This document shows, one piece after another, positions 42,551 to 52,171 of a stretch of 64,000 nt of DNA; position 1 is the stretch's first letter, and each line of letters starts with the position of its first letter. Below the pieces are notes generated by a model. That model did no database searches, was not told the DNA's origin, and worked only from the letters and a program-made list of their open reading frames with translations. A program made the position numbers and the translations under genes. The stretch spans positions 3,081,001 through 3,145,000 of the forward strand of contig CP003940.1 of assembly GCA_000317655.1 (NCBI GenBank). The letters run 5' to 3'. This DNA is from Cyanobacterium stanieri PCC 7202 (GTDB taxonomy: Bacteria > Cyanobacteriota > Cyanobacteriia > Cyanobacteriales > Cyanobacteriaceae).

Positions 42551-45043
42551 ATGGTAGATACAACAATCAGTAAACCTAATCTTAAATTAGAAGAAAATCG
42601 CACTGGCATGAGTCCAGAAACCCTGAAACAGGCGTTTTTGGATAACCTCTTCTATATCCAAGGAGTCAACCAAAAAAAAGCATCTAAGTATGACTACTAC
42701 GTAGCCCTTGCCTACACCATCAGAGATAGGATTTTGCACCGTTTTCTCAAAACCATCGAAACCTATCGAGAAAACAACACCAAAACAGTATGTTACCTAT
42801 CCGCCGAATTTCTCATGGGTAGACACCTAGGCAACAACTTAGTTAACTTAGACATCTACAAAGAAGTAGAACAAGTCATCCAAGAATTAGACCTAGATTT
42901 AGAAGAACTATTAGAAGAAGAACCTGACCCCGGACTCGGTAACGGTGGTTTAGGAAGACTAGCCGCTTGTTTCCTCGACTCCCTCGCCAGTTTAGAAATA
43001 CCGGCCATTGGTTACGGTATCCGTTATGAATTTGGTATTTTCCACCAACTCATTAGGGATGGTTGGCAGGCAGAAGTACCCGACAACTGGCTCAGATTTG
43101 GCAACCCTTGGGAAATTCCTCGCCCCAACGAAACCATCGAGGTAAAATTGGGAGGCTATACCCAGCCCTACTGCGACTCAAAAGGTCATTGTCGAGTATC
43201 TTGGATACCCGATCGCACCGTAGTTGCCATCCCCCACGATACCCCTGTACCCGGCTTTAAAACCAACACCGTAAACCCTCTACGACTCTGGAAAGCAGAA
43301 GCTAGTGAAGAGTTTAACTTTGAAGCCTTTAACGCAGGAAACTATGACCGTGCGGTAGAGGAAAAAATCAACTCCGAAACCATCTCCAAAGTTTTATATC
43401 CCAACGACAACACCCCCGCAGGGAGAGAATTAAGACTTGCTCAACAATACTTCTTTGTTGCCGCTTCCCTCCAAGACTTAGTCAAACGTCATTTGAGCAG
43501 AAACGAAACCCTCGACAACTTCCATGAAAAAGTCGCCATCCAACTCAACGACACTCACCCCGCCGTTGCCGTTGCTGAATTAATGCGTCTATTGGTGGAT
43601 GAACACGCCATGGATTGGGATAAATCTTGGTATATCACCCAAAAAACCCTCGCCTATACTAACCATACCCTCTTGCCCGAAGCATTGGAAAAATGGTCAG
43701 TAAGTCTGTTCAAAAAACTTCTACCCCGTCACCTCGAAATCATCTTTGAAATTAACCATCGTTTCCTCGAAGATGTACGCACATGGTATCCCGACAACGA
43801 GGAATTACTAGAACAAGTATCCCTCATCGAAGAAGGTGCCGAGCAAAAAGTGCGTATGGCACATCTGGCCTGTGTGGGTAGTCATGCCATTAATGGGGTT
43901 GCCGCACTCCATACCGAGTTATTACAAAAAGAAACCCTCCGCGCCTTTGCTTTCCTCTGGCCCGAAAAATTCTACAACAAAACCAATGGAGTAACTCCCC
44001 GTCGTTGGATTTTGCTCAGTAACCCCGAACTTTCTAAACTCGTCACCGAAAAAGTGGGTGATGGTTGGTTAAAAGATTTAACCATGATGAAAGGTTTAGA
44101 AAAGTATGTGGATGACAAGGAATTTGGTGAGCGTTGGCGCGCCATCAAAAAAGCTAATAAGCAACGTCTTGCAGAATATATCTTCCGCAAACAGGGCATC
44201 GAGATTAACGTTGATTCCATCTTTGATGTACAGGTAAAACGTATCCACGAATATAAACGTCAACATTTAGCAGTGTTGAATATCATCGCCTTATATAACA
44301 AAATTAAGGAAAATCCTGATGTGGAAATTGTACCCCGTACCTTTATCTTTGGTGGTAAAGCTGCCCCCGGTTACTTCATGGCGAAATTAGTCATCAAATT
44401 AATCAATAGTGTAGCGGATGTCGTTAACAAAGATCCTGATGTGCGTGGCAGAATTAAAGTGGTATTCTTACCTAACTTTAATGTTTCCCTCGGACAAAGA
44501 ATTTACCCTGCTGCGGATTTATCCGAACAAATTTCCACCGCAGGAAAAGAGGCATCGGGTACTGGTAATATGAAGTTTGCCATGAATGGTGCTTTAACCA
44601 TCGGTACTTTGGATGGTGCTAACATCGAAATTCGGGAAGAAGCGGGTGCTGAAAACTTCTTTTTGTTTGGTTTGACTGCCGAAGAGGTTTCCGAATACAA
44701 GGCAAATGATTATGATCCTATGGATTATTATGAGGAAAATCCTGAGTTAGCCCAAGTGGTTAATCGCATTCGTGATGGTTACTTTAGCCATGGTAATCGT
44801 GACTTGTTTAAGCCTATCGTTGATTATTTACTTTATAATGATCAATATATGTTGATGGCTGATTTTGCTGCCTATGTTGATTGTCAAAATAAGGTTGCCG
44901 AGGCTTATAAAGATCAGGAAAAATGGACAAGAATGTCTATCCTCAACAGCGCTCGTATGGCTAAGTTTTCTAGCGATCGCACCATCAGAGAGTATTGTAA
45001 AGAAATCTGGGATGTGGATGCTGTTAACATCGATTTAGGATAG
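42551..45043 (+). CDS. glgP: Glycogen phosphorylase
   Basis: GlgP releases glucose-1-phosphate from glycogen, important in the dark. The 830-residue protein has the full family sequence: YLSAEFLMGRHLGNNL, EEEPDPGLGNGGLGRLAACF, RIHEYKRQHLAVLNI and the pyridoxal-phosphate site EASGTGNMKFAMNGALTIG, with the cofactor lysine in NMKF. The length is normal. It is transcribed alone; a 16-bp inverted repeat lies 13 bp after the stop codon. The divergent gene upstream encodes a membrane protein of unknown function. Confidence 0.98.
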   Translation: MVDTTISKPNLKLEENRTGMSPETLKQAFLDNLFYIQGVNQKKASKYDYYVALAYTIRDRILHRFLKTIETYRENNTKTVCYLSAEFLMGRHLGNNLVNLDIYKEVEQVIQELDLDLEELLEEEPDPGLGNGGLGRLAACFLDSLASLEIPAIGYGIRYEFGIFHQLIRDGWQAEVPDNWLRFGNPWEIPRPNETIEVKLGGYTQPYCDSKGHCRVSWIPDRTVVAIPHDTPVPGFKTNTVNPLRLWKAEASEEFNFEAFNAGNYDRAVEEKINSETISKVLYPNDNTPAGRELRLAQQYFFVAASLQDLVKRHLSRNETLDNFHEKVAIQLNDTHPAVAVAELMRLLVDEHAMDWDKSWYITQKTLAYTNHTLLPEALEKWSVSLFKKLLPRHLEIIFEINHRFLEDVRTWYPDNEELLEQVSLIEEGAEQKVRMAHLACVGSHAINGVAALHTELLQKETLRAFAFLWPEKFYNKTNGVTPRRWILLSNPELSKLVTEKVGDGWLKDLTMMKGLEKYVDDKEFGERWRAIKKANKQRLAEYIFRKQGIEINVDSIFDVQVKRIHEYKRQHLAVLNIIALYNKIKENPDVEIVPRTFIFGGKAAPGYFMAKLVIKLINSVADVVNKDPDVRGRIKVVFLPNFNVSLGQRIYPAADLSEQISTAGKEASGTGNMKFAMNGALTIGTLDGANIEIREEAGAENFFLFGLTAEEVSEYKANDYDPMDYYEENPELAQVVNRIRDGYFSHGNRDLFKPIVDYLLYNDQYMLMADFAAYVDCQNKVAEAYKDQEKWTRMSILNSARMAKFSSDRTIREYCKEIWDVDAVNIDLG

Positions 45044-45056
45044 TTTTTTATTGATC

Positions 45057-45104
45057 GTAGGGACGTACCATGGTATATCCGTACTTGTCATGGTACGTTC
45101 CTAC
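45057..45104. repeat. 16-bp inverted repeat after glgP
   Basis: GTAGGGACGTACCATG (45057-45072) pairs with CATGGTACGTTCCTAC (45089-45104) with one G-T mismatch. A partial relative (AGTACCATGCTACGTCCGTAC) lies near 20106. It may be a small palindromic element, and it could end the glgP transcript. Confidence 0.65.
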
Positions 45105-45139
45105 ATAATTATTTATCATTTTTTCTCAATTATTTACCC

Positions 45140-48064
45140 ATGACTCAGGTATATAAAAGCCCTACTAAATTAACGGTTTTCAACCATAAAATTATCATTG
45201 CTCTTTTGTCTTTGATAATGGTTGTGTGGTTGTCAATTATGGGTTTGAGTCGTTTGGGGGTAGAACTTCTTTGGTTTGAAGAATTGGGTTATGTACAAAC
45301 TTTTTTAACTCAGTTTAAAACTAAATTATTTTTAGGTTTATTTACTTTCATTTTTTCTATTTTATTTATCGGTAGTAATATTTTTGTTACTAATAAATTA
45401 AATAATCAGCAAACATTATATAAGCTAAAAAAGCAGGAAAAATTTGAGCCACAATCCCCTGCTATTGGCATAAAAACTCTTTTATTTATTCTACTTCTGT
45501 TCAGTTCATTAATAGCTTTGAGTCTGATTTTTTATACTGAAACAGTTAACGAAGCATGGCAAGTAAATATTAATTTACCTAATTTACAAAATTCCATTCA
45601 GTCTCCTTTTCGCATAGGGGCGATCGCCGAGTTGGTGGGTACCGCATCAGAAACCACTTGGCAAATAATGCTAATTACTGTCATAACCAGTTTAATCATG
45701 ACCAAACCTCGGTTTTGTTTAAACCTGATTACGGTTTATATTAGTGTTATTTTTGCCTTTACTAATGCAGGTTATTGGGAGAGATTTTTTAGGTTTTTTT
45801 ATAGTGTAGATTTTGATAAAGCAGATCCTTTATTCAACCACGATATTAGTTTTTATATCTTTAAAATACCATTTTTACAAATTCTTGATTTTTGGTTACA
45901 AGGATTATTTTTTTATAGCATTACCGCTTCATTAATTATTTATTTAATAAGTAATAATAGTATCAGTGAGGGAAAATTTGCAGGTTTAACTCGCTATCAA
46001 CTAAGACATATTTATGGACTGTTGGGCGGTTTAATGATTACTGTGGCAGTCATTCATTGGCTAAATCGGTATGGGTTACTGTTTTCTACTCGGGGGGTGG
46101 TATATGGGGCAGGTTATACGGATATAAATATTAATCTACCCCTAGAAACCGTTGCCTCGGTAATGGCTTTATTTATCGGTATTTGGTTACTGTTAAAATG
46201 TATTACAGGGTATGGAAAAACCAATAAACATCAAAGGGGTTTAAGTTTTTCTAGTATTCCTTTTGCTATTTATTTTGCTTTTTACGGTAGTGGATTGATC
46301 GTCACAGAAATTTTCCAAAGTACCATCGTACAACCTAATGAGTTGGGATTGGAAGAACCTTATATTCGCAGAAATATTGAGGAAACTAGATCAGCTTTTA
46401 ATTTGGATCAGATTGAGGTACAAACCTTTAACCCCGAAGGCTCTCTTACCCTCGAGGACATCAGAGCCAATAATTTGACCATTGATAATATCCGTCTGTG
46501 GGATACTCGCCCCATTCTTCAGGCAAATCGTCAATTACAACAAATTCGCCCCTACTATGTTTTTAATGATGCGGATATTGACCGTTATACTATTCAAAAT
46601 GAGGAGGGAGGAAGTAATTATACTCAAGTAATTGTCGCTCCTCGGGAGTTAGATTATAATTTAGTACCCCAACAGGCACAAACTTGGGTGAATGAACATC
46701 TGATTTATACCCATGGCTATGGTTTTACCATGTCTCCTGTGAATAGGGTACAGCAGGGGGGCTTACCTTTTTATTTTGTGAGTGATATTGGCACTGATAT
46801 GGACCCGGGGGGCTTAAATGTTTCTTCCCCTGCCATTCGAGAAAGTATCCCCATTGTGCGGCCTCGTATTTATTTTGGGGAGATTACCAATACCTATATT
46901 ATGACGAATACGAGGTTTCCTGAGTTTGATTTTCCCAGTGGGGAGGAAAATTTTAATACCCGTTATGATGGTTTGGGGGGTATTAATATTGCTGATTTTT
47001 GGCATAAGTTCGTGTTTGCGGTTCATCTACGGGATTGGCGAATGTTGTTGACGGACAATTTTACCCCTGATACTCGTATGCTGTTTCGTCGTAATATTAA
47101 TGAGCGGATAAAGGCGATCGCACCTTTTCTGTACTATGATCGAGATCCTTATCTAGTAGTAGCCGATGGAGAACCAGATGACCTCAATCATTTATATTGG
47201 CTTGTGGATGCTTATACTATCTCCAACTATTATCCCTACTCCGATGCAGGAGAAAACCATTTTAATTATATTCGTAACTCCGTCAAAGTATTGGTAGATG
47301 CCTATAACGGCAAAACCACCTTTTATATCAGTGAAGAAAATGATCCCCTCATTCGTTCATGGCAAAAAATATTTCCTGAACTATTCCAACCCCTCAGCAA
47401 TATGCCTCCCGATATTTTGGAACATATTCGCTATCCCATTGATTTATTCAGTACCCAATCCGAAAGACTACTCACCTACCATGTTGAGAATACCCAAGTA
47501 TTTTATAACAGGGAGGATCAATGGGAGATTCCCCAAGAAATTTATGGAGATGAGGCGCTTTCCATGAATCCTTATTACTTGATCATGAAACTACCCATTG
47601 CTGATCAAGAAGAATTTATACTTTTACATCCTTACACCCCCGTATCTCGTCCTAACCTCATCGCTTGGTTAGCCGCGCGCAGTGACGGCGATAATTACGG
47701 TAAATTGTTGTTATATCAATTCCCGAAACAGGAGTTAGTATTTGGGCCAGATCAAATCGAGGCATTAATTAACCAAGATCCCTTCATTTCAGGGCAAATT
47801 TCCCTCTGGAATCGTCAAGGCTCAAGGGCTATTCAAGGTAATTTATTGGTAATTCCCATCGAACAATCTTTATTATATGTCGAACCCATTTACCTAGAGG
47901 CAGATCAAAATAGTATCCCTGCCCTGACTCGAGTAATTGTGGTTTATGATAATCGTATTGTGATGGCGAACAGCCTTCAAGAAGCCATTGACGGTGTTTT
48001 TAATCCTGATCAAACTCCCGAATCTACCATCATCAGACCTTTGCAGGAGTTGGGAATTGAATAA
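45140..48064 (+). CDS. UPF0182 family membrane protein
   Basis: This is a 974-residue protein with about seven or eight transmembrane helices in the first 370 residues and a large extracytoplasmic domain after it. The sequence NLPLETVASVMALFIGIWLLLKC and the later MTNTRFPEFDFPSGEENF, YDGLGGINIADFWHKFVFA and LLTDNFTPDTRMLFRRNINERI are typical of UPF0182, a family conserved in cyanobacteria and actinobacteria with unknown function. A patch of acidic residues before the C-terminal end is less pronounced than in actinobacteria. It ends 16 bp before the stop codon of the convergent response regulator. Confidence 0.93.
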   Translation: MTQVYKSPTKLTVFNHKIIIALLSLIMVVWLSIMGLSRLGVELLWFEELGYVQTFLTQFKTKLFLGLFTFIFSILFIGSNIFVTNKLNNQQTLYKLKKQEKFEPQSPAIGIKTLLFILLLFSSLIALSLIFYTETVNEAWQVNINLPNLQNSIQSPFRIGAIAELVGTASETTWQIMLITVITSLIMTKPRFCLNLITVYISVIFAFTNAGYWERFFRFFYSVDFDKADPLFNHDISFYIFKIPFLQILDFWLQGLFFYSITASLIIYLISNNSISEGKFAGLTRYQLRHIYGLLGGLMITVAVIHWLNRYGLLFSTRGVVYGAGYTDININLPLETVASVMALFIGIWLLLKCITGYGKTNKHQRGLSFSSIPFAIYFAFYGSGLIVTEIFQSTIVQPNELGLEEPYIRRNIEETRSAFNLDQIEVQTFNPEGSLTLEDIRANNLTIDNIRLWDTRPILQANRQLQQIRPYYVFNDADIDRYTIQNEEGGSNYTQVIVAPRELDYNLVPQQAQTWVNEHLIYTHGYGFTMSPVNRVQQGGLPFYFVSDIGTDMDPGGLNVSSPAIRESIPIVRPRIYFGEITNTYIMTNTRFPEFDFPSGEENFNTRYDGLGGINIADFWHKFVFAVHLRDWRMLLTDNFTPDTRMLFRRNINERIKAIAPFLYYDRDPYLVVADGEPDDLNHLYWLVDAYTISNYYPYSDAGENHFNYIRNSVKVLVDAYNGKTTFYISEENDPLIRSWQKIFPELFQPLSNMPPDILEHIRYPIDLFSTQSERLLTYHVENTQVFYNREDQWEIPQEIYGDEALSMNPYYLIMKLPIADQEEFILLHPYTPVSRPNLIAWLAARSDGDNYGKLLLYQFPKQELVFGPDQIEALINQDPFISGQISLWNRQGSRAIQGNLLVIPIEQSLLYVEPIYLEADQNSIPALTRVIVVYDNRIVMANSLQEAIDGVFNPDQTPESTIIRPLQELGIE

Positions 48065-48080
48065 TTCGGGAAATTATATT

Positions 48081-48833
48081 TTACCCAAAACGATAGCCAA
48101 AACCCCTCACCGTAATAATATATTCTGGACTACTAGGGTCTTGCTCTAATTTTTCCCTCAACCAACGAATATGCACATCCACTGTTTTCGTATCTCCGAG
48201 GAAATCAGCACCCCAAATATTGTCGATGAGTTGATCCCTATCCCAGACTCTCTTAGGATAGGTCATAAATAATTCAAGAAGTTTAAATTCTTTTGGAGAT
48301 AGATTTACTGATTGATTTCTCACCGTCACTCTACATTCATCGGGGAAAAGGGTAATATCTTTATATTGTTTGATATTATCCGATGATGAGTTATTAATGT
48401 TATTACGACGAATTAAGGCGCGACAACGGGCGATTAGTTCCTTCATGCTAAAGGGTTTGGTTAGATAGTCATCGGCACCGACTTCTAATCCTAAAACTCG
48501 GTCTGTTTCCGCTGCTTTGGCACTCAAAATGAGAATGGGGATATTATTACCTCGATGTCTAAGTAAGCGGCATATATCTAAGCCATTTACTTCAGGTAAC
48601 ATTAAATCCAAAATAATCATGTCAAATCCATGGGTTTGATCATTGGATATTTGACGCTCAAGTAAATTCAAGGCTTCTCTACCGCTTTGGGCTTTGGTTA
48701 CTTGGTATCCTTCTTCTTCGAGATTTAGACTAATCATATTTCTGATTAAGTCTTCATCTTCAATAACGAGAATACTTGTGGGTAACTGTCCCTTTGTTTT
48801 GGTAGAAATCGATGGCAAGTCCAGAGACAACAT
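48081..48833 (-). CDS. OmpR-family response regulator
   Basis: This is a 250-residue transcription regulator. The receiver domain (about 20-140) has the acidic pair EDE, phospho-acceptor Asp in MIILDLMLPE, Thr/Ser in ILILSAK and Lys in DDYLTKPFS. The winged-helix domain (about 155-250) includes LSPKEFKLLELF and TVDVHIRWLREKLE and ends with VRGFGYRFG. It is not RpaA or RpaB by sequence. It may belong to the SphR/NblR-like group, but I cannot be sure. No sensor kinase is adjacent. It is divergent from the 40-residue membrane protein gene. Confidence 0.92.
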   Translation of the reverse strand: MLSLDLPSISTKTKGQLPTSILVIEDEDLIRNMISLNLEEEGYQVTKAQSGREALNLLERQISNDQTHGFDMIILDLMLPEVNGLDICRLLRHRGNNIPILILSAKAAETDRVLGLEVGADDYLTKPFSMKELIARCRALIRRNNINNSSSDNIKQYKDITLFPDECRVTVRNQSVNLSPKEFKLLELFMTYPKRVWDRDQLIDNIWGADFLGDTKTVDVHIRWLREKLEQDPSSPEYIITVRGFGYRFG

Positions 48834-48988
48834 AAAAACTCTCTACATTTTGTTCTCTAATAACATATATAGCAGAATATGGGTCGTGGATTTCATTTTG
48901 ATTATTAATTTTGTTAAAAGTTTTTGACCTATCCTTGGGGGATCGTATTAGATTAGTAATAAGGTATTTATTGGAGATTTAAGCAATT

Positions 48989-49111
48989 ATGGATGTTAAA
49001 CTATTATTATTAGTTTTGACTGGTTTATTTATCGTGGCAGCTCTGTTTTTCGGCACTAGAAATGGTTTTTATGATTCCGATAATTATGACGGGAATGGTT
49101 CTGCTCATTAA
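48989..49111 (+). CDS. Small single-helix membrane protein, NdhP-like
   Basis: This 40-residue frame was read directly from the sequence: MDVKLLLLVLTGLFIVAALF, then FGTRNGFYDSDNYDGNGSAH. One transmembrane helix is followed by a hydrophilic tail. The tail GTRNGFYDSDNYDGNGSAH resembles the small NDH-1 subunit NdhP of cyanobacteria as I recall it, so a role in NDH-1 cyclic electron flow is possible. Another small photosynthetic membrane subunit is an alternative. GGAG lies 13 bp upstream. It ends 3 bp before the beta-CASP gene and is probably cotranscribed. Confidence 0.6.
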   Translation: MDVKLLLLVLTGLFIVAALFFGTRNGFYDSDNYDGNGSAH

Positions 49112-49114
49112 TTT

Positions 49115-50761
49115 ATGGCGGTTATGAGTCAACGGCAAGAATATTTTTCTTCCCCATCTTTTAATTTATCTTGCTACCCTTTTGCGGTGGGTCATGATAC
49201 AGAAGGGGTGGCAATTATGTTGAATTTGGGGGAATACCGCATTTTATTGGATTGTGGTTTGGAGGATATAAAACCTCTTGTGGTTGATGAACCGCCTCAT
49301 TGGGTATTTTGTACCCATGCCCACCGAGATCATGCTCGGGGTTTATTGTCTTTACATCAAATATATCCCCATTTACCAATTTATTCTAGTGAGGTGACCA
49401 AAAAACTTTTACCTCTCAATTGGTTGAAGGATGATGGTTCGATGATCGATCCTTTTTGTGATAGTATCCCTTGGCGATCGCCCTTACAATTAGAGGAAGA
49501 TTTAAGTGTAGAATTGTACCCTGCAGGACATTTACCGGGGGCAGCGGCGATTTTATTTCGCTATAGTCATGGGGACAGGGTGTATAAAATCTTTTATACG
49601 GGGGATTTTTGCCTTTCTAATTTGCAGTTGGCTGAGGGTTTATCCCTTGATAATATGCGTGGTTTAAACCCCGATGTATTGATTATTGAGGGGACTTATG
49701 GCACCGCACGACACCCCCATCGTCGGCAACAGGAAAAGCATTTGATGACAAAAATTCGAGAGGCGATCGCCTCTAATATCAATGTTATTTTACCAGTGCC
49801 TACCTTTGGTTTGGGACAAGAATTATTAAAACTGTTGCGATCGCACCATCAATTTACTGGGGCAAATATTGATATATGGGTCGATGGTACCGTGGCGATC
49901 GCCTGTGATTTGTACTTAGAATTAATGGATTATTTTCCCGCCAATGTCCAGAACTTTGCCAAACATCAACCTCTTTTTTGGGATGAAAAAATAAAACCGA
50001 GAATGAGACGACTAACTCCAGACATTGATAGAAAAAAACTGGGAGAAAATACTTGTATTATTTTAACCGACCAACCAGAAAAAATTAAAGAATATTGCCA
50101 AAAAAAAGCCTATAAGTGGTTAATATTGATTCCCGAGCATTCAAAAATAAACAAAAGTAAAAAATTTAATCAAATTATTAATAAGTTAAAGCCAGAACAA
50201 GTAATAGTCGAACAATATCTTTTAGCCGAACACAGTGACGGACGTAATACGACCCAATTAATTCATAACCTTCGCCCCCAACACATTATTTTTGTTCATG
50301 GTACCCCCAACTATTTAGCCGATTTAACAGCCCTCGAAGAACTACAAAATCGTTATCAATTGCACTGTCCAGAGGTCAACATCAAAGTTGATTTACCCAT
50401 CGGAGAGCAATTTATTCAACCAAAAATAACCCCCCAACAAAACTACGAAGGGGAATTAAACGAAACTGGTGCCTATATCACCATCACCTTACCAGAACAA
50501 CTCAACCGAGATCCCCGTTGGCAAGATTTTGCCGACACAGGATTAATCGAAGCCCGTTGGCAAGGAGACGAATTAGTTTTGAGGGGTTTATCTCAAAGGG
50601 AATTACTCCAGCAAAATAGTTCTATTCGTCGCCAAATCAATGCAGAATCCTGTTATAACTGCCGTCATTATGAGCAAAATTCTTGTCATAACGAAAATTC
50701 ACCCTTACATGGTTTTGAAGTACCAGAAGATGGATTTTGTCCCGGCTTTGAAGAAGATTGA
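49115..50761 (+). CDS. Beta-CASP metallo-beta-lactamase fold hydrolase
   Basis: This 548-residue protein has the zinc motif H-x-H-x-D-H in CTHAHRDHARG (near 70), AGHLPGAAAI and FYTGDF, followed by a beta-CASP region and the RNA-specificity-type motif LAEHSDGRNTTQLI and FVHGTP. Beta-CASP enzymes process RNA. The C-terminus is unusual: a four-cysteine knuckle (CYNCRHYEQNSC and a later FCPGF) after a region with DPRWQDFADTGLIEARW. It could bind a metal or nucleic acid. It ends 2 bp before the convergent murD stop and begins 3 bp after the small membrane protein gene. Confidence 0.88.
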   Translation: MAVMSQRQEYFSSPSFNLSCYPFAVGHDTEGVAIMLNLGEYRILLDCGLEDIKPLVVDEPPHWVFCTHAHRDHARGLLSLHQIYPHLPIYSSEVTKKLLPLNWLKDDGSMIDPFCDSIPWRSPLQLEEDLSVELYPAGHLPGAAAILFRYSHGDRVYKIFYTGDFCLSNLQLAEGLSLDNMRGLNPDVLIIEGTYGTARHPHRRQQEKHLMTKIREAIASNINVILPVPTFGLGQELLKLLRSHHQFTGANIDIWVDGTVAIACDLYLELMDYFPANVQNFAKHQPLFWDEKIKPRMRRLTPDIDRKKLGENTCIILTDQPEKIKEYCQKKAYKWLILIPEHSKINKSKKFNQIINKLKPEQVIVEQYLLAEHSDGRNTTQLIHNLRPQHIIFVHGTPNYLADLTALEELQNRYQLHCPEVNIKVDLPIGEQFIQPKITPQQNYEGELNETGAYITITLPEQLNRDPRWQDFADTGLIEARWQGDELVLRGLSQRELLQQNSSIRRQINAESCYNCRHYEQNSCHNENSPLHGFEVPEDGFCPGFEED

Positions 50762-50763
50762 TC

Positions 50764-52128
50764 TTATTCGCGCAATTCTAGTACCAAATTACGGAAATCT
50801 TCTCCCCGTTCCTCAAAACTGTTATATTGATCAAAACTAGCACAGGCTGGAGAAAGTAATACTACACTGGCACAATTTTCTTGGGCTAATTGTTGGGCTT
50901 TGGTCAAAGCATTACCCATATCTCCCACCTTATAGTAATAGTTAAAACCTTCCTTTTCCAGACTAGAGGCAAATAAATCTGAGGCTTCACCGATTAACAA
51001 TACAGCTTTACATTTCTGCTTGATGACATTTATCCAAGCCTGATTATCTCCTTCCTTCGCTTGTCCTCCTGCAATGAGAATCACAGGGGATTTTACCGAT
51101 TCTAAACCTACTTGGGCGGCATCATAGTTAGTGGCTTTACTATCATTAATATAATCTACTCCGTTGATAGTTTTTACCAACTCTAAACGATGGGGTACTC
51201 CAGAAAAAGAGGTAATGGTATGGGCGATCGCACTTTTACTAACCCCTGCTAATTTAGCAGCCGCCACCGCCAACAGCAAATTTTGTTGATTATGAGAACC
51301 AACCATTTTAAATAAAGAAATAGGAGCAATTAATTCACCAAAAGCCACAATCCAACTATCCTGGAGAAAAACACCCCTACTTTCATCACCGATTAAAAAA
51401 TCTTTGCCTTTTACGCTCGTCCAATAGGAATTTTTCCAAGTCCTTTCCAATCCCATATTATATATATAAGGATCATCCCCATTAAAAATTTTCGCCTCAG
51501 AACGCTCCAAAAGACTCGCTTTAATAAAACAATAATTATTGAGGGTTTTATGACGCTCCAAGTGATCAGGAGTAAAAGTCGTCCATATACCTATTTTGGG
51601 GGCTAAATCACGGCTCGATTCAATTTGATAACTGCTTATTTCTGCCACCACCCACTCTGGGGGATTATCCAAAGACTCCAACGCCAACTCAGAAGCGGCA
51701 TAACCAATGTTACCACAGGCAGAGGTTTTGATATTTCCTGCCTTTAACATCGCTTCAATTAATGCCGTGGTGGTTGTCTTGCCATTAGTACCCGTGATCC
51801 CAATCCAAGGAGAAGTATTTAAATAACGCCACGCCAATTCCATCTCACCGATAGTCATAACTCCTTTGGCTCTAGCTTCCTCGAGAATAGGAATATTCCA
51901 AGGTACTCCCGGACTCACTACCACCAACTCAGGAAGATTATCAGGGTTTAGGGGAAGATTTTTTCCCAATTCTACATTAATATTTTCTTGGGCTAAATCC
52001 TCTTTTATTTGACGAAAACTATCGGATTCTCGGGCATCATATATGGTTACATCTTTACCTACTTTTTTGAGTAACTTTGCCGCCCCAATGCCTGATTTTC
52101 CCAAACCAATAATCTCTACTTTTCCCAT
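50764..52128 (-). CDS. murD: UDP-N-acetylmuramoyl-L-alanine-D-glutamate ligase
   Basis: MurD adds D-glutamate to the peptidoglycan precursor in the cytoplasm. The 454-residue protein has the N-terminal UMAG-binding Rossmann domain (IIGLGKSGIGAAKLL), the ATP P-loop GITGTNGKTTTTALIEAM, ISSYQIESS, TFTPDHLERH, VPHRLELV and YINDSKATNYDA in the correct order. The length is normal. It is not in a division-and-cell-wall cluster, as is common in cyanobacteria. RDD gene follows upstream on the same strand, 43 bp before its start. Confidence 0.97.
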   Translation of the reverse strand: MGKVEIIGLGKSGIGAAKLLKKVGKDVTIYDARESDSFRQIKEDLAQENINVELGKNLPLNPDNLPELVVVSPGVPWNIPILEEARAKGVMTIGEMELAWRYLNTSPWIGITGTNGKTTTTALIEAMLKAGNIKTSACGNIGYAASELALESLDNPPEWVVAEISSYQIESSRDLAPKIGIWTTFTPDHLERHKTLNNYCFIKASLLERSEAKIFNGDDPYIYNMGLERTWKNSYWTSVKGKDFLIGDESRGVFLQDSWIVAFGELIAPISLFKMVGSHNQQNLLLAVAAAKLAGVSKSAIAHTITSFSGVPHRLELVKTINGVDYINDSKATNYDAAQVGLESVKSPVILIAGGQAKEGDNQAWINVIKQKCKAVLLIGEASDLFASSLEKEGFNYYYKVGDMGNALTKAQQLAQENCASVVLLSPACASFDQYNSFEERGEDFRNLVLELRE

Positions 52129-52171
52129 GTAAGTGATGATGGTACGATGTCAACTTTCTGATTGTACCGTT

